A stretch of DNA of 64,000 nucleotides from Trichocoleus sp. FACHB-40. GTDB lineage: Bacteria > Cyanobacteriota > Cyanobacteriia > Cyanobacteriales > FACHB-T130. The first letter of the stretch is position 1. Every line of letters starts with the position of its first letter. The translations under genes were made by a program, and so were the position numbers. Positions 35,400-43,155 of this stretch are shown in pieces. Location: NCBI RefSeq assembly GCF_014695915.1, contig NZ_JACJPF010000039.1, forward strand, positions 30,279 to 94,278, read 5' to 3'. The notes beneath the pieces are model-generated. The model made no database searches and was not told the DNA's origin. It was given only the letters and a program-made list of their open reading frames with translations.

Positions 35400-35475
35400 T
35401 GTAGTTGAGGCAGCTCAACCAGCATAACATAAGTATTTGTTGGGTTTCGCTATTGCACACTCCCAACCTACTCTT
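35400..35475. repeat. Dispersed GTTGGGTTTCG repeat
   Basis: GTAGTTGAGGCAGCTCAACC followed by TTGTTGGGTTTCGCTATTGC and CCCAACCTAC. Related to copies at 3040, 22185 and 57359. Confidence 0.55.
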
Positions 35476-35521
35476 ACTAATTGCTAATGGTAAGAAAACC
35501 CCATTAACCATTAGCAATTAT

Positions 35522-36304
35522 TTATTTTTTGATCGCAGTTAATTTTTTAAACATGGCTTCTCGTGCCTGCGTTGCTAAAGTATCATCCAACGGTTCCAAA
35601 GACACTGGGGTTTGATACTTTTCTAATAATGCTGTCTGAATCAACCAATCAGCGATGAAGGGATTTTTAGGTAAAAGCGGGCCGTGAGAGTAGGTAGCGA
35701 TCGCATTCCGATAAAACGCCCCTTCCGTCCCATCTTCCCCATTGTTACCGTAACCGCTAACCACACGTCCCAACGGTTCCACATTCCCCAGATAAGTTCT
35801 ACCGCCGTGATTTTCAAAACCAATTATTACTGGCGCAGCGCCCAGCATCTTTTGCAAATCCTGCGCCAACCGTGTCGCCGTCACCTCAAAAACCACATTA
35901 CCGATACAGCGATGCGCGTCTGGGCCGGGATGCTTACTTTCCATATCCAACAAACCCAATCCCTCAATCCGCTGACCTAACGCTGGTTCATAGAAGTGTC
36001 CCAACAACTGCGGCGAGCCACAAGTAAACACCCCTGGTGTCCCAGCTTCAATCTTCTCGCGGATAGCCTCCGCCTTCGCCCCCCGCAAATCGCGCATCAC
36101 GATTTCTTGCTGTCGGTCTTGTGCGCCGCCACCAACCAACACATCCACCTTGTGAAATTCTTCTGGCGGCGTATCCTGCGCCAAAGACAACACATTCACC
36201 CGAATTCCCCGCCATTCGGCGCGTTGGCGCAAGCATATCACATTGCCGCGATCGCCATAGGTACTCATCAACGACGGATAAAGCCAACCAATAGTTAATT
36301 CCAT
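35522..36304 (-). CDS. gatD: Lipid II isoglutaminyl synthase, glutaminase subunit GatD
   Basis: 260 residues of a class I glutamine amidotransferase. It hydrolyses glutamine and passes ammonia to MurT, which amidates the alpha-carboxyl of D-glutamate in lipid II. The nucleophile is C95 (GVFTCGSPQLLGHFYEP) and the catalytic His is H207 (TYSHGPLLPKNP), the GatD arrangement. The GGG...DRQQ segment fits CobB/GatD-like glutaminases. The gene follows murT on the same strand with 59 bases between. The pair is best known from Gram-positive bacteria. Confidence 0.9.
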   Translation of the reverse strand: MELTIGWLYPSLMSTYGDRGNVICLRQRAEWRGIRVNVLSLAQDTPPEEFHKVDVLVGGGAQDRQQEIVMRDLRGAKAEAIREKIEAGTPGVFTCGSPQLLGHFYEPALGQRIEGLGLLDMESKHPGPDAHRCIGNVVFEVTATRLAQDLQKMLGAAPVIIGFENHGGRTYLGNVEPLGRVVSGYGNNGEDGTEGAFYRNAIATYSHGPLLPKNPFIADWLIQTALLEKYQTPVSLEPLDDTLATQAREAMFKKLTAIKK

Positions 36305-36328
36305 CTACTCCCTCTATTCCTTCTTTTT

Positions 36329-36347
36329 CTCTGCGTCCTCTGCGCCT
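36329..36347. repeat. CTCTGCGTCCTCTGCGCCT dispersed repeat, intergenic copy
   Basis: Identical over 19 bases to the copy inside mutS at 10014-10032. It lies between gatD and murT. Confidence 0.75.
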
Positions 36348-36363
36348 AGAGCGGTTTTTAAAA

Positions 36364-37704
36364 TCACAAAATCTGCCGCCCAGTCAAAATCCCGCGCACT
36401 TCCAACATCGCCGAATAAGTAGGTAAAATGTGCAAAGTTTCCCCTGTCGGAGTGTGTTCTAAAGCTGTAGCGATCGCATCCTGCAAATCTTCCTTTACAA
36501 TCAACTTGCAGACATTTCCCTCAGCTTGACTATAGCGGATACGCAGCGCCATATCATAGACGCGATCGCCACTCACCACCACAGTTCCCCCCTTCTCCAC
36601 CAACTTTTCCGTATCCACATCCCAAATCCACGATACATCTGTACCGTCGGGCGTGCGATCGTTCAAGACCATTAGTGTTGTAGAGGAACCACCATTACTT
36701 CTTTGCTGATTAACTGCGCGAATAGTTTCATTCAACGCCACGGGATTTTTTGATAACAAAATCCGCACCTTTTTCCCCGCGACTTCTAATTCCTCAGACC
36801 GTCCAAAAGCTGCGTGGAAGTTTTTAATTGTATCTAGAAGAGTATCTGCATCAACCCCAATTTCTTGAGCTGCTAATACAGCCGCCAGCGTATTATATTT
36901 GTTGTAAATGCCGATTAAAATCTGAGGCCATTTTCGGCTGTCAATTGCCAGCTTGCTTTTCTCAAAACCACAACTGGGACAGTGAAAATCGCCTTGATGA
37001 GATAAGTAGACACCCTGATAATCGAGAGAATGACCGCACCGAGGACAATAAATAGAATCTACCGCGTGAGGAATTTCGTCAAGATAGGCTTCTGGTTCGC
37101 TAAGCCCAAAAGATAAAACCCGTTGCGGCAACTGCTGACCCAAATAAGATAACGTCGGGTCATCACCATTTAAGATTACCACAGTTTCTTTTGGAAGTTG
37201 CGCGATCGCCTCTTTCCAACGCTGGCTTATCGTATCAACTTCACCGTACCTATCCAGCTGATCCCGAAACAGATTTAAACATAAAATAAATTTCGGTTGA
37301 ATAGAAGGCAGAACCTTGGGCAGAATATTTTCATCCACCTCCAAAATCGCATAATCAGCGCTCAACTGACCGATTAAGTTAGTGTTTGCCAACAGTGCTG
37401 TCATTAATCCATTTACCAGATTAGCACCAGCAGCATTGTGGGCAATTCGCCATCCCTGACGTTCCAGCATCGTTCGCAACAGCAGCGATGTCGTCGTCTT
37501 CCCATTCGTCCCTGCAATGAAAATAACCCCGTGTTTCACCTGACGAGACAGCAGCTGCAACAGATTCGGATGCAGGCGACGGGCAATTTCCCCAGGTAAT
37601 ACACTAGCAGCCCCCAGCCGCAGCGATCGCACCAGCGCCGTTACCGTCTTCGCCACCGCCACCGCCACGCCTAGCCGAAATCTATCGAAAAATGATATCC
37701 TCAC
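36364..37704 (-). CDS. murT: Lipid II isoglutaminyl synthase, Mur ligase subunit MurT
   Basis: 446 residues. The Mur ligase ATP-binding loop GTNGKT lies at 65-70, preceded by IFIA. YAILEVDEN and LNLFRDQLDRYGE are conserved Mur ligase segments. A zinc ribbon inserted in the central domain has four cysteines (C220, C223, C242, C245), a hallmark of MurT. The C-terminal domain is DUF1727. It forms a complex with GatD, encoded next, to amidate lipid II. Low-complexity repeat DNA (36329-36347) separates the two genes. Confidence 0.92.
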   Translation of the reverse strand: MRISFFDRFRLGVAVAVAKTVTALVRSLRLGAASVLPGEIARRLHPNLLQLLSRQVKHGVIFIAGTNGKTTTSLLLRTMLERQGWRIAHNAAGANLVNGLMTALLANTNLIGQLSADYAILEVDENILPKVLPSIQPKFILCLNLFRDQLDRYGEVDTISQRWKEAIAQLPKETVVILNGDDPTLSYLGQQLPQRVLSFGLSEPEAYLDEIPHAVDSIYCPRCGHSLDYQGVYLSHQGDFHCPSCGFEKSKLAIDSRKWPQILIGIYNKYNTLAAVLAAQEIGVDADTLLDTIKNFHAAFGRSEELEVAGKKVRILLSKNPVALNETIRAVNQQRSNGGSSTTLMVLNDRTPDGTDVSWIWDVDTEKLVEKGGTVVVSGDRVYDMALRIRYSQAEGNVCKLIVKEDLQDAIATALEHTPTGETLHILPTYSAMLEVRGILTGRQIL

Positions 37705-38156
37705 ACCACACTCCTACCAAGACGCGATTTATCACGTTTCTACAAGCGTCTTTACTGCTTATTTACTGAGCTGTTGTTGGCTCGTCAGCATTTTACCTTA
37801 ACAAGAGCCTACATCCACTTATTTTCCAGAAAAAGCTTCTGTGTTTGGATTCCGTAGTCGCAAGATTTCTTCGGTAAAGTCTAGCTAAAAATCGCTCTTC
37901 GTCGCTTTTAAATTTAAGTGTTTTTCACCCATTTTTATGAGAATTTCTTTTTTAAACCCCTAGACTTATCTTGGTTTTTCCGGATATAATTTATCTTGAC
38001 AAGGAAGAACTACGCTGCAATATTTTTTATAAAAATATTTTCATTATTGAACTAAGAGGACGAAGCGAGAAGCCGTATAGTAACGAGTGATACATTTTAC
38101 CTTTTTTAAAAACGCCTGACGACTAAAGCCTGTGGGCATAATATATGCGCGATCGC
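37705..38156. other. Gene-free region between murT and the cyclase gene
   Basis: 452 AT-rich bases. They would contain the murT promoter on the minus strand and the 3' region of the cyclase gene. No gene or strong hairpin seen. Confidence 0.45.
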
Positions 38157-39926
38157 TTATTTTTTGCCCAGAATTGCACAAATCAAAGTCTCTCGTTCTC
38201 GACCTCTCAATTGAAGGTTTTTGACGGGTCGGGCGTAATAGCGATCGCGCACATATCCATAAGTTTCGCCAGTAACTAACAGGCGATACGGATTGCCTTC
38301 TTTGACATCCTTGTTCATCGCCTCTAGTCGGGCAGCAATATTAACAGTATCTCCCAGCACTGAGTAATTTAAACGTCGAGAACCGCCCACACTACCAGCG
38401 ATAATTAGACCAGTGTGAATGCCAATGCCAAATTCAATTTTTGGCTTTTTTTGAGCCAGCAGGTGTTTGTTAAGCTGTTGCAGCCGTTCGTGCATGGCTA
38501 AACTAGCAGCGATCGCATTCAAAGCATCTTGCTGAATTTCTTCCGGCTTCGTGTGAGGAAAGGGAATACCAAAAACTGCCATAATTGCATCCCCAATATA
38601 TTTATCTATAACGCCGCCGTTGTTCATAATGCAATCGCTCATTGCATCCAAATACTCGTTTAGCCAAATTAGCAACTCGCGGGGTGTTAGTTTCTCCGAA
38701 ATGGTAGTGAAACCCCGAATATCCATAAATAAAACCGTTGCTACCATTTCTTGAGCTTTTAACTCACCTTTATGAAAAATTTCAGTTTTCCGCTGCCAAA
38801 TTAAACTAGCAGTCTCCGGAGCCATATATTTCTCAAACAGACTCATTAGCTGTTGCTTTTCCTGCTGTTCTCGCAATTGTAAAATCACCCCTGATAACAC
38901 CATTGTCCCAATTGGCGCGGCGATGGAAATCCAGACATTAGCGAAGGTGAATAATAATAGTGCAGTTGCATACCAAACTATCAATAATAAAAATGCGATC
39001 GCAATTCTTCCTTTTGACCCTTGGGTGGAAAATAACCAACTGGAAACAGGGCCAACCAACAGCAACAACAGCACCGTTCCCCACTTGGGTACAGTAGAAA
39101 GCAGCCTGTTATTCAGCAAATTATCGATTACAGCTGCATGAATATAGACTCCAGCAGTCGGAGGATTTTGATTTAAAGGTGTCAGCAGGGGGTCGGAAGC
39201 TGTAGCGGTGATACCAACTAAAACCAACTTACCTGCAAAAGCATTTTTAGGAAATCTCCCAGCCACAACATCCACAAACGAATAAGTTGGTAAAGATTGG
39301 GTTTTTTGGGCCCAATTAAGCAAGACAGGCTGAAATTCAACAGAGCGATCGCTTACGGGTATTGCGCTATTGTTATTATAAACTTGCAGCATTGCCACCC
39401 CTAGCGATGGAATTTCACGCACAAATAGCGTCGCCTGACGGCTGATACCATCTGTATCAGGTTTGTGTAAAATATGCCCTTGTGCAGCAGCAGCTTCTAC
39501 TAAATTTGGTACGATTGGTAAAGGTTTACCCTTGTCATCCCAAACCCTCGCCAAAACTACATTTCCCTTAGCAAACATAGCGTCAGCAAATTGGTTATCC
39601 TCTGAACTTTCTTCAGCAAATAGAATATCAAAACCAATTACAGCTGGTGGAGATGCTGATAACGCTTGCAATAGGTGTGCATAGCGATCGCGTTTCCAGG
39701 GAAATCGCCCATACTCCCGCAAACTGGTTTCATCAATTGCAATTACCGCCACCCGTTCATCCCACTTTGGCGATAGCAAAATTCCCCTATCGCGAATTTG
39801 AAACAGTGTATTGTACCCCAGATTTTCTAGCGGTTTCCATCCCTCCAGTTGCCACATTGTCACGGAAATTACACCAGCAATAACTCCTGGCAATAAAGAA
39901 TTTAACACCGAAATTTTAATAGTCAT
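38157..39926 (-). CDS. CHASE2-domain adenylate/guanylate cyclase
   Basis: 589 residues. One N-terminal membrane helix is followed by an extracytoplasmic CHASE2 sensor (about 35-270: VAVIAIDETSLREYGRFPW, IGFDILFAE, GKLVLVGITATASDPL). Three membrane helices (about 285-350) come next. The class III cyclase catalytic domain has metal-binding aspartates in LFMDIRGFT and VIDKYIGDAIMAVFG, and the transition-state Asn/Arg segment SVLGDTVNIAARLE. It probably makes cAMP in response to an outside signal; whether it uses ATP or GTP cannot be settled here. A FecR-domain gene lies 39 bases upstream on the same strand, a common cyanobacterial pairing. Confidence 0.93.
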   Translation of the reverse strand: MTIKISVLNSLLPGVIAGVISVTMWQLEGWKPLENLGYNTLFQIRDRGILLSPKWDERVAVIAIDETSLREYGRFPWKRDRYAHLLQALSASPPAVIGFDILFAEESSEDNQFADAMFAKGNVVLARVWDDKGKPLPIVPNLVEAAAAQGHILHKPDTDGISRQATLFVREIPSLGVAMLQVYNNNSAIPVSDRSVEFQPVLLNWAQKTQSLPTYSFVDVVAGRFPKNAFAGKLVLVGITATASDPLLTPLNQNPPTAGVYIHAAVIDNLLNNRLLSTVPKWGTVLLLLLVGPVSSWLFSTQGSKGRIAIAFLLLIVWYATALLLFTFANVWISIAAPIGTMVLSGVILQLREQQEKQQLMSLFEKYMAPETASLIWQRKTEIFHKGELKAQEMVATVLFMDIRGFTTISEKLTPRELLIWLNEYLDAMSDCIMNNGGVIDKYIGDAIMAVFGIPFPHTKPEEIQQDALNAIAASLAMHERLQQLNKHLLAQKKPKIEFGIGIHTGLIIAGSVGGSRRLNYSVLGDTVNIAARLEAMNKDVKEGNPYRLLVTGETYGYVRDRYYARPVKNLQLRGRERETLICAILGKK

Positions 39927-39965
39927 TAGTTATTAATCATTAGCCAGTTGCTAAGTGCTAATTCT

Positions 39966-40844
39966 TCAAAAGCCATTAGCCAAGGAATACTCACTATTGA
40001 CTCCTGATTCCCGAAGTTTTGCACTTAAGTTATAATATTTCTCCTCTCCCAAGGGGCTACGAATCACTAGCCGCAAATTAGAATTGGCTGGCGCAGGAAG
40101 TATTGCATCAATTTTACCTTTTTGATTTATCTCTATGGGACGGTTATTAAGAAATGCCACATTTAGCGGATCGACTATACAAATCAACCGGATTTGGTTA
40201 TTGTTGATTGCTGACAAACTTTCCAATTTGTATTTTAATTTATCCTTCGTCAACCGGGGTGAGGTTGGCGGTGAACCAGGAAAAACAACAGAAGAGTAAC
40301 CACCATTTATTATCACAGTTTGCCCTTTAGCTGTGGTGGCTACGGCACCTTCAAGCGTAGAAATTCCTGTTTTCCCTTTGGGATCAACCGCAACGCCAAA
40401 CACGGTGCCGCGAACGCCAGCAACACCAGATGGAGAGCTAATTTCCAAGCGCGAATTAGGGTTTTTTAAGGTTCGTGCTTGTATCCTTGCCTGCCCTTTA
40501 GGCACCCCCAGGACAGTCACCCTGCCGCCCTTGGCAGCCAGAGAAAGATTTTTAACTTGTAAAATGGAATTTTCTGAAACATTAATAGTAGCGATCGCAG
40601 TGTCTACAGCTAAAACAGCGCTAGAGTTTGCTCCCGTAGCAATTTGCTGCCCAGATGTTGTCAAGCGATCGCCTACTTTTGCCTGTCTTCCTTGGTAAGT
40701 TACTTTCCCGCGAATCTGCCTCACTTCCACAAAGCGGCTCGAAGGCAATTGAAGATCCTTAGCCAGCAAGGGTAAGGCTACTAATAAAATACCCGTTAAT
40801 ACCAATGCTAACAGTCGGAAAGTTCTAGCTGGGTGCAATTTCAT
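39966..40844 (-). CDS. FecR-domain secreted protein
   Basis: About 292 residues from the chosen ATG (40844; one at 40868 adds eight). A signal peptide (LLALVLTGILLVALPLLA) is followed by FecR-type segments: GRQAKVGDRLTTSGQQIATG, SSAVLAVD, and the hallmark SPSGVAGVRGTVFGV. FecR domains here are periplasmic and probably not tied to iron uptake. The next gene downstream is the CHASE2 cyclase, so the pair may work as one signalling unit at the cell surface. Confidence 0.88.
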   Translation of the reverse strand: MKLHPARTFRLLALVLTGILLVALPLLAKDLQLPSSRFVEVRQIRGKVTYQGRQAKVGDRLTTSGQQIATGANSSAVLAVDTAIATINVSENSILQVKNLSLAAKGGRVTVLGVPKGQARIQARTLKNPNSRLEISSPSGVAGVRGTVFGVAVDPKGKTGISTLEGAVATTAKGQTVIINGGYSSVVFPGSPPTSPRLTKDKLKYKLESLSAINNNQIRLICIVDPLNVAFLNNRPIEINQKGKIDAILPAPANSNLRLVIRSPLGEEKYYNLSAKLRESGVNSEYSLANGF

Positions 40845-41130
40845 AGGGCAGAAGATTATTAAATCCAAAATAATTTGGCTATGTAGCTATATTATTTATC
40901 GCCTTTTAGTGGGGAATTTATGCAAAAATATTATTGTTTAGACTAGATATTATATCCCCAATAAGTTCCGTTTTAGATTTAGCTGCGGAGATCATAGGTT
41001 TAAATAGCACAAGCATTTAATCAAAATATCTTTTTACCCTGAATGCAGTAAATTATAATAGCCCGTTTTCGTTTCCGCAGTTGAATGGTACGGACGGCGC
41101 GACCATGATAGTTTCCACAGCAACGTTGAT

Positions 41131-41742
41131 ATGAATATTCGTCTTTTACATTTTCGATTCGGTATTCTGGCAGCTTATCGCCGTTCGTGGCGGCATCTTT
41201 TTGACCGCTACTTGTTGAGGCTAATTGTTTGTTTTGGTTTGCTGCTGCTGCTGGGAACCCCCTCAGCCTTAGCAGGCATCAACGACGATTACTTTGACGG
41301 CAATATCTTTGCTCTCTACGCTGGCAATGGCTCACTGGTGCCGCCGAAAGCGACTTTGGCAGACTCTTTCTCCCGGAAAAAACCTGCGCTGTTGGTGTTC
41401 TTCGTAGACGATAGCAGCGATTGCAAGCAGTATGCGATCGTCGTCAACCGCTTACAAGCTTTTTATGGTCGGGCGGCAGATATTATGCCCATCAACGTAG
41501 ATGCTATTCCAGAAAAATCCACCTTTACAGCTACCGAACCCGGCTATTACTATGAAGGTGTCGTCCCTCAGACAGTGTTGCTCAACCAGAAAGGTAAGGT
41601 TGTGCTGAACGAGAAGGGCAAGGTCGAATATGAGAAGGTAGATGATGTCTTGCGGGAGGTGTTTGACTTGTTGCCTCGTTCCGAATCAGCAGAACTGAAG
41701 CGGCGAACATTCAATGAGTTTAATACCGAATTAACCAAATAA
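41131..41742 (+). CDS. Thioredoxin-like thylakoid protein (putative photosystem I accessory factor)
   Basis: 203 residues. The N-terminal membrane segment (LLRLIVCFGLLLLLGTPSALA) anchors it. The rest has a thioredoxin-like fold: PALLVFFVDDSSDCKQYAIVVNRLQ, then IMPINVDAIPE and VVPQTVLLNQKGKVV. The redox CxxC is absent; a single Cys in SSDCKQ remains. From memory this family is labelled in cyanobacteria as a thylakoid photosystem I accessory factor (Synechocystis slr1796 type). I treat that as tentative. Confidence 0.7.
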   Translation: MNIRLLHFRFGILAAYRRSWRHLFDRYLLRLIVCFGLLLLLGTPSALAGINDDYFDGNIFALYAGNGSLVPPKATLADSFSRKKPALLVFFVDDSSDCKQYAIVVNRLQAFYGRAADIMPINVDAIPEKSTFTATEPGYYYEGVVPQTVLLNQKGKVVLNEKGKVEYEKVDDVLREVFDLLPRSESAELKRRTFNEFNTELTK

Positions 41743-41762
41743 TTGTATTTTGGGCCGCTCGC

Positions 41763-41951
41763 ATTAGTGTCAACTTCAGCTCTGGCGAATAGAATTCGCA
41801 GCTATACAAACTCTCGTCCGTCTGCGCGGAGTATCAGAATATCAAGGCTTTTGAACTCCGCCTGCGCGGGTTGAGCAAAGCCGCATAGGCTTCGCCTCCG
41901 GTCTGTGTAGCTGCGGTTTTAACCGCCCAGCTGACGTTAATTTGATACTGA
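41763..41951. repeat. About 190-bp dispersed element with nested inverted repeats
   Basis: Imperfect outer arms (ATTAGTGTCAACTTCAGCT at 41763-41781 against 41929-41951) enclose inner arms GAATTCGCAGCTATACA and TGTGTAGCTGCGGTTTTAAC. Inside are two CCG(T/C)CTGCGCGG blocks. It folds on itself almost completely and codes for nothing, the pattern of a miniature or REP-like element. Confidence 0.6.
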
Positions 41952-42016
41952 CTTGTTGACCTATTTCAAGCCAAGCGACGCTAAACTATCTGTAACCGCG
42001 ACCAGATGGTGTTCTG

Positions 42017-42628
42017 ATGCCAAAAGTCTACACCACCGAGGAGCTAATCAAAATCTTGGCTACGGAGCGCCGCGCCTGTCTCAATGGGCAGCGCCTTAAT
42101 TTAGCTGCCAAGACTTCTGGAGTTAACCCATTGATTGACAAGTTTCTCAAGCCGGAGGGCATCCAAAAATTCACAGCTTATCAAGACTTTAAAGCCGCAG
42201 TTCATCGCTATCAGAGGGAACACAACGTTTCCGGCATTGTCTGGCGACAGCTAACACTCAAGGACAAGACTCTACGAATTCCAGAAGTAGATGCTCAGCT
42301 AATTGCTCTTCCGAGTGATATAGAGACGCTGAAAGCTGCTAAAAATTCAATAATGTTATTTTGGCATGAAGCAACAGCCGAGATGGAGTTGTACCTGAGC
42401 GTTAATAACGGCAAAGACCACCGGATGATTATGGCACCAGATGTGGACAGAATTTCTTGTGGCACCGAATGGGCAAGCCTTTGGAAGTGGGAGAAGTCAG
42501 ATTTTTTAGAAATTGTCTTGCAACTCGGTTGGGGAAAGCCAGAGGAAGCTGCTTATAAACGGGGGTGGCCCCATTCAGGAAGCGAGTATATTCATGCAGT
42601 GAATCCTGGGAATAGTCCTATTTGTTAA
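42017..42628 (+). CDS. Conserved hypothetical protein
   Basis: 203 residues, soluble, with no signal peptide. It starts YTTEELIKILATERRACLNGQRLNLA and has a C-terminal segment rich in Trp (WASLWKWEKSDFLEIVLQLGWGKPEE). I do not recognise a domain. The codon pattern and a plausible start support a real gene. It lies next to the repeat element at 41763-41951. Confidence 0.65.
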   Translation: MPKVYTTEELIKILATERRACLNGQRLNLAAKTSGVNPLIDKFLKPEGIQKFTAYQDFKAAVHRYQREHNVSGIVWRQLTLKDKTLRIPEVDAQLIALPSDIETLKAAKNSIMLFWHEATAEMELYLSVNNGKDHRMIMAPDVDRISCGTEWASLWKWEKSDFLEIVLQLGWGKPEEAAYKRGWPHSGSEYIHAVNPGNSPIC

Positions 42629-43155
42629 GGATGGTGGCAATACCGTTCGCTAAAAAATAATTTTTCAGCCGGTTTCTACACATATATCAACATTTGTGCA
42701 GCGATCACATAAGTCAGAAATATGTTCCCAAATATTTTTTACTCAATTCTCTGGGTGATTATATAGCGATCGCGCGCCCAATCCTGTTCTAAACTATAAG
42801 CTTATAGGGTGCTTTGACCGAATGCGATCGCATTTTTACTCTTTTCCATAGTGCTATTGTCCGTCAGTCTCAACAAATTTCAAAAGCCAGCTCTTGTTAA
42901 TCCATCTTCTCTAGACCTGCCAGTGGGATGCTACTGCATACAGCTTCAAGCTCATCCTTTACTTGATTAACAGTTTTAATTGCTCCAACTTTCACTAGCC
43001 TTGTTAGGATACAATTGTCGGCTGAGTAAGAACTGCCACATGCTGCCTCTTGATAAGCGAGGAAATAGTCTACACTCCAAGGACTCGCTTCTGGGGGCGG
43101 CTAATACACCTGCCTCCATAACAACCTTATTACCACCCTCCTACACGAGCCTCTT
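42629..43155. other. Upstream region of the exopolysaccharide locus
   Basis: 527 bases with several HIP1 sites and no supportable gene. It probably contains the promoter of the tyrosine kinase gene at 43156. Confidence 0.45.
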
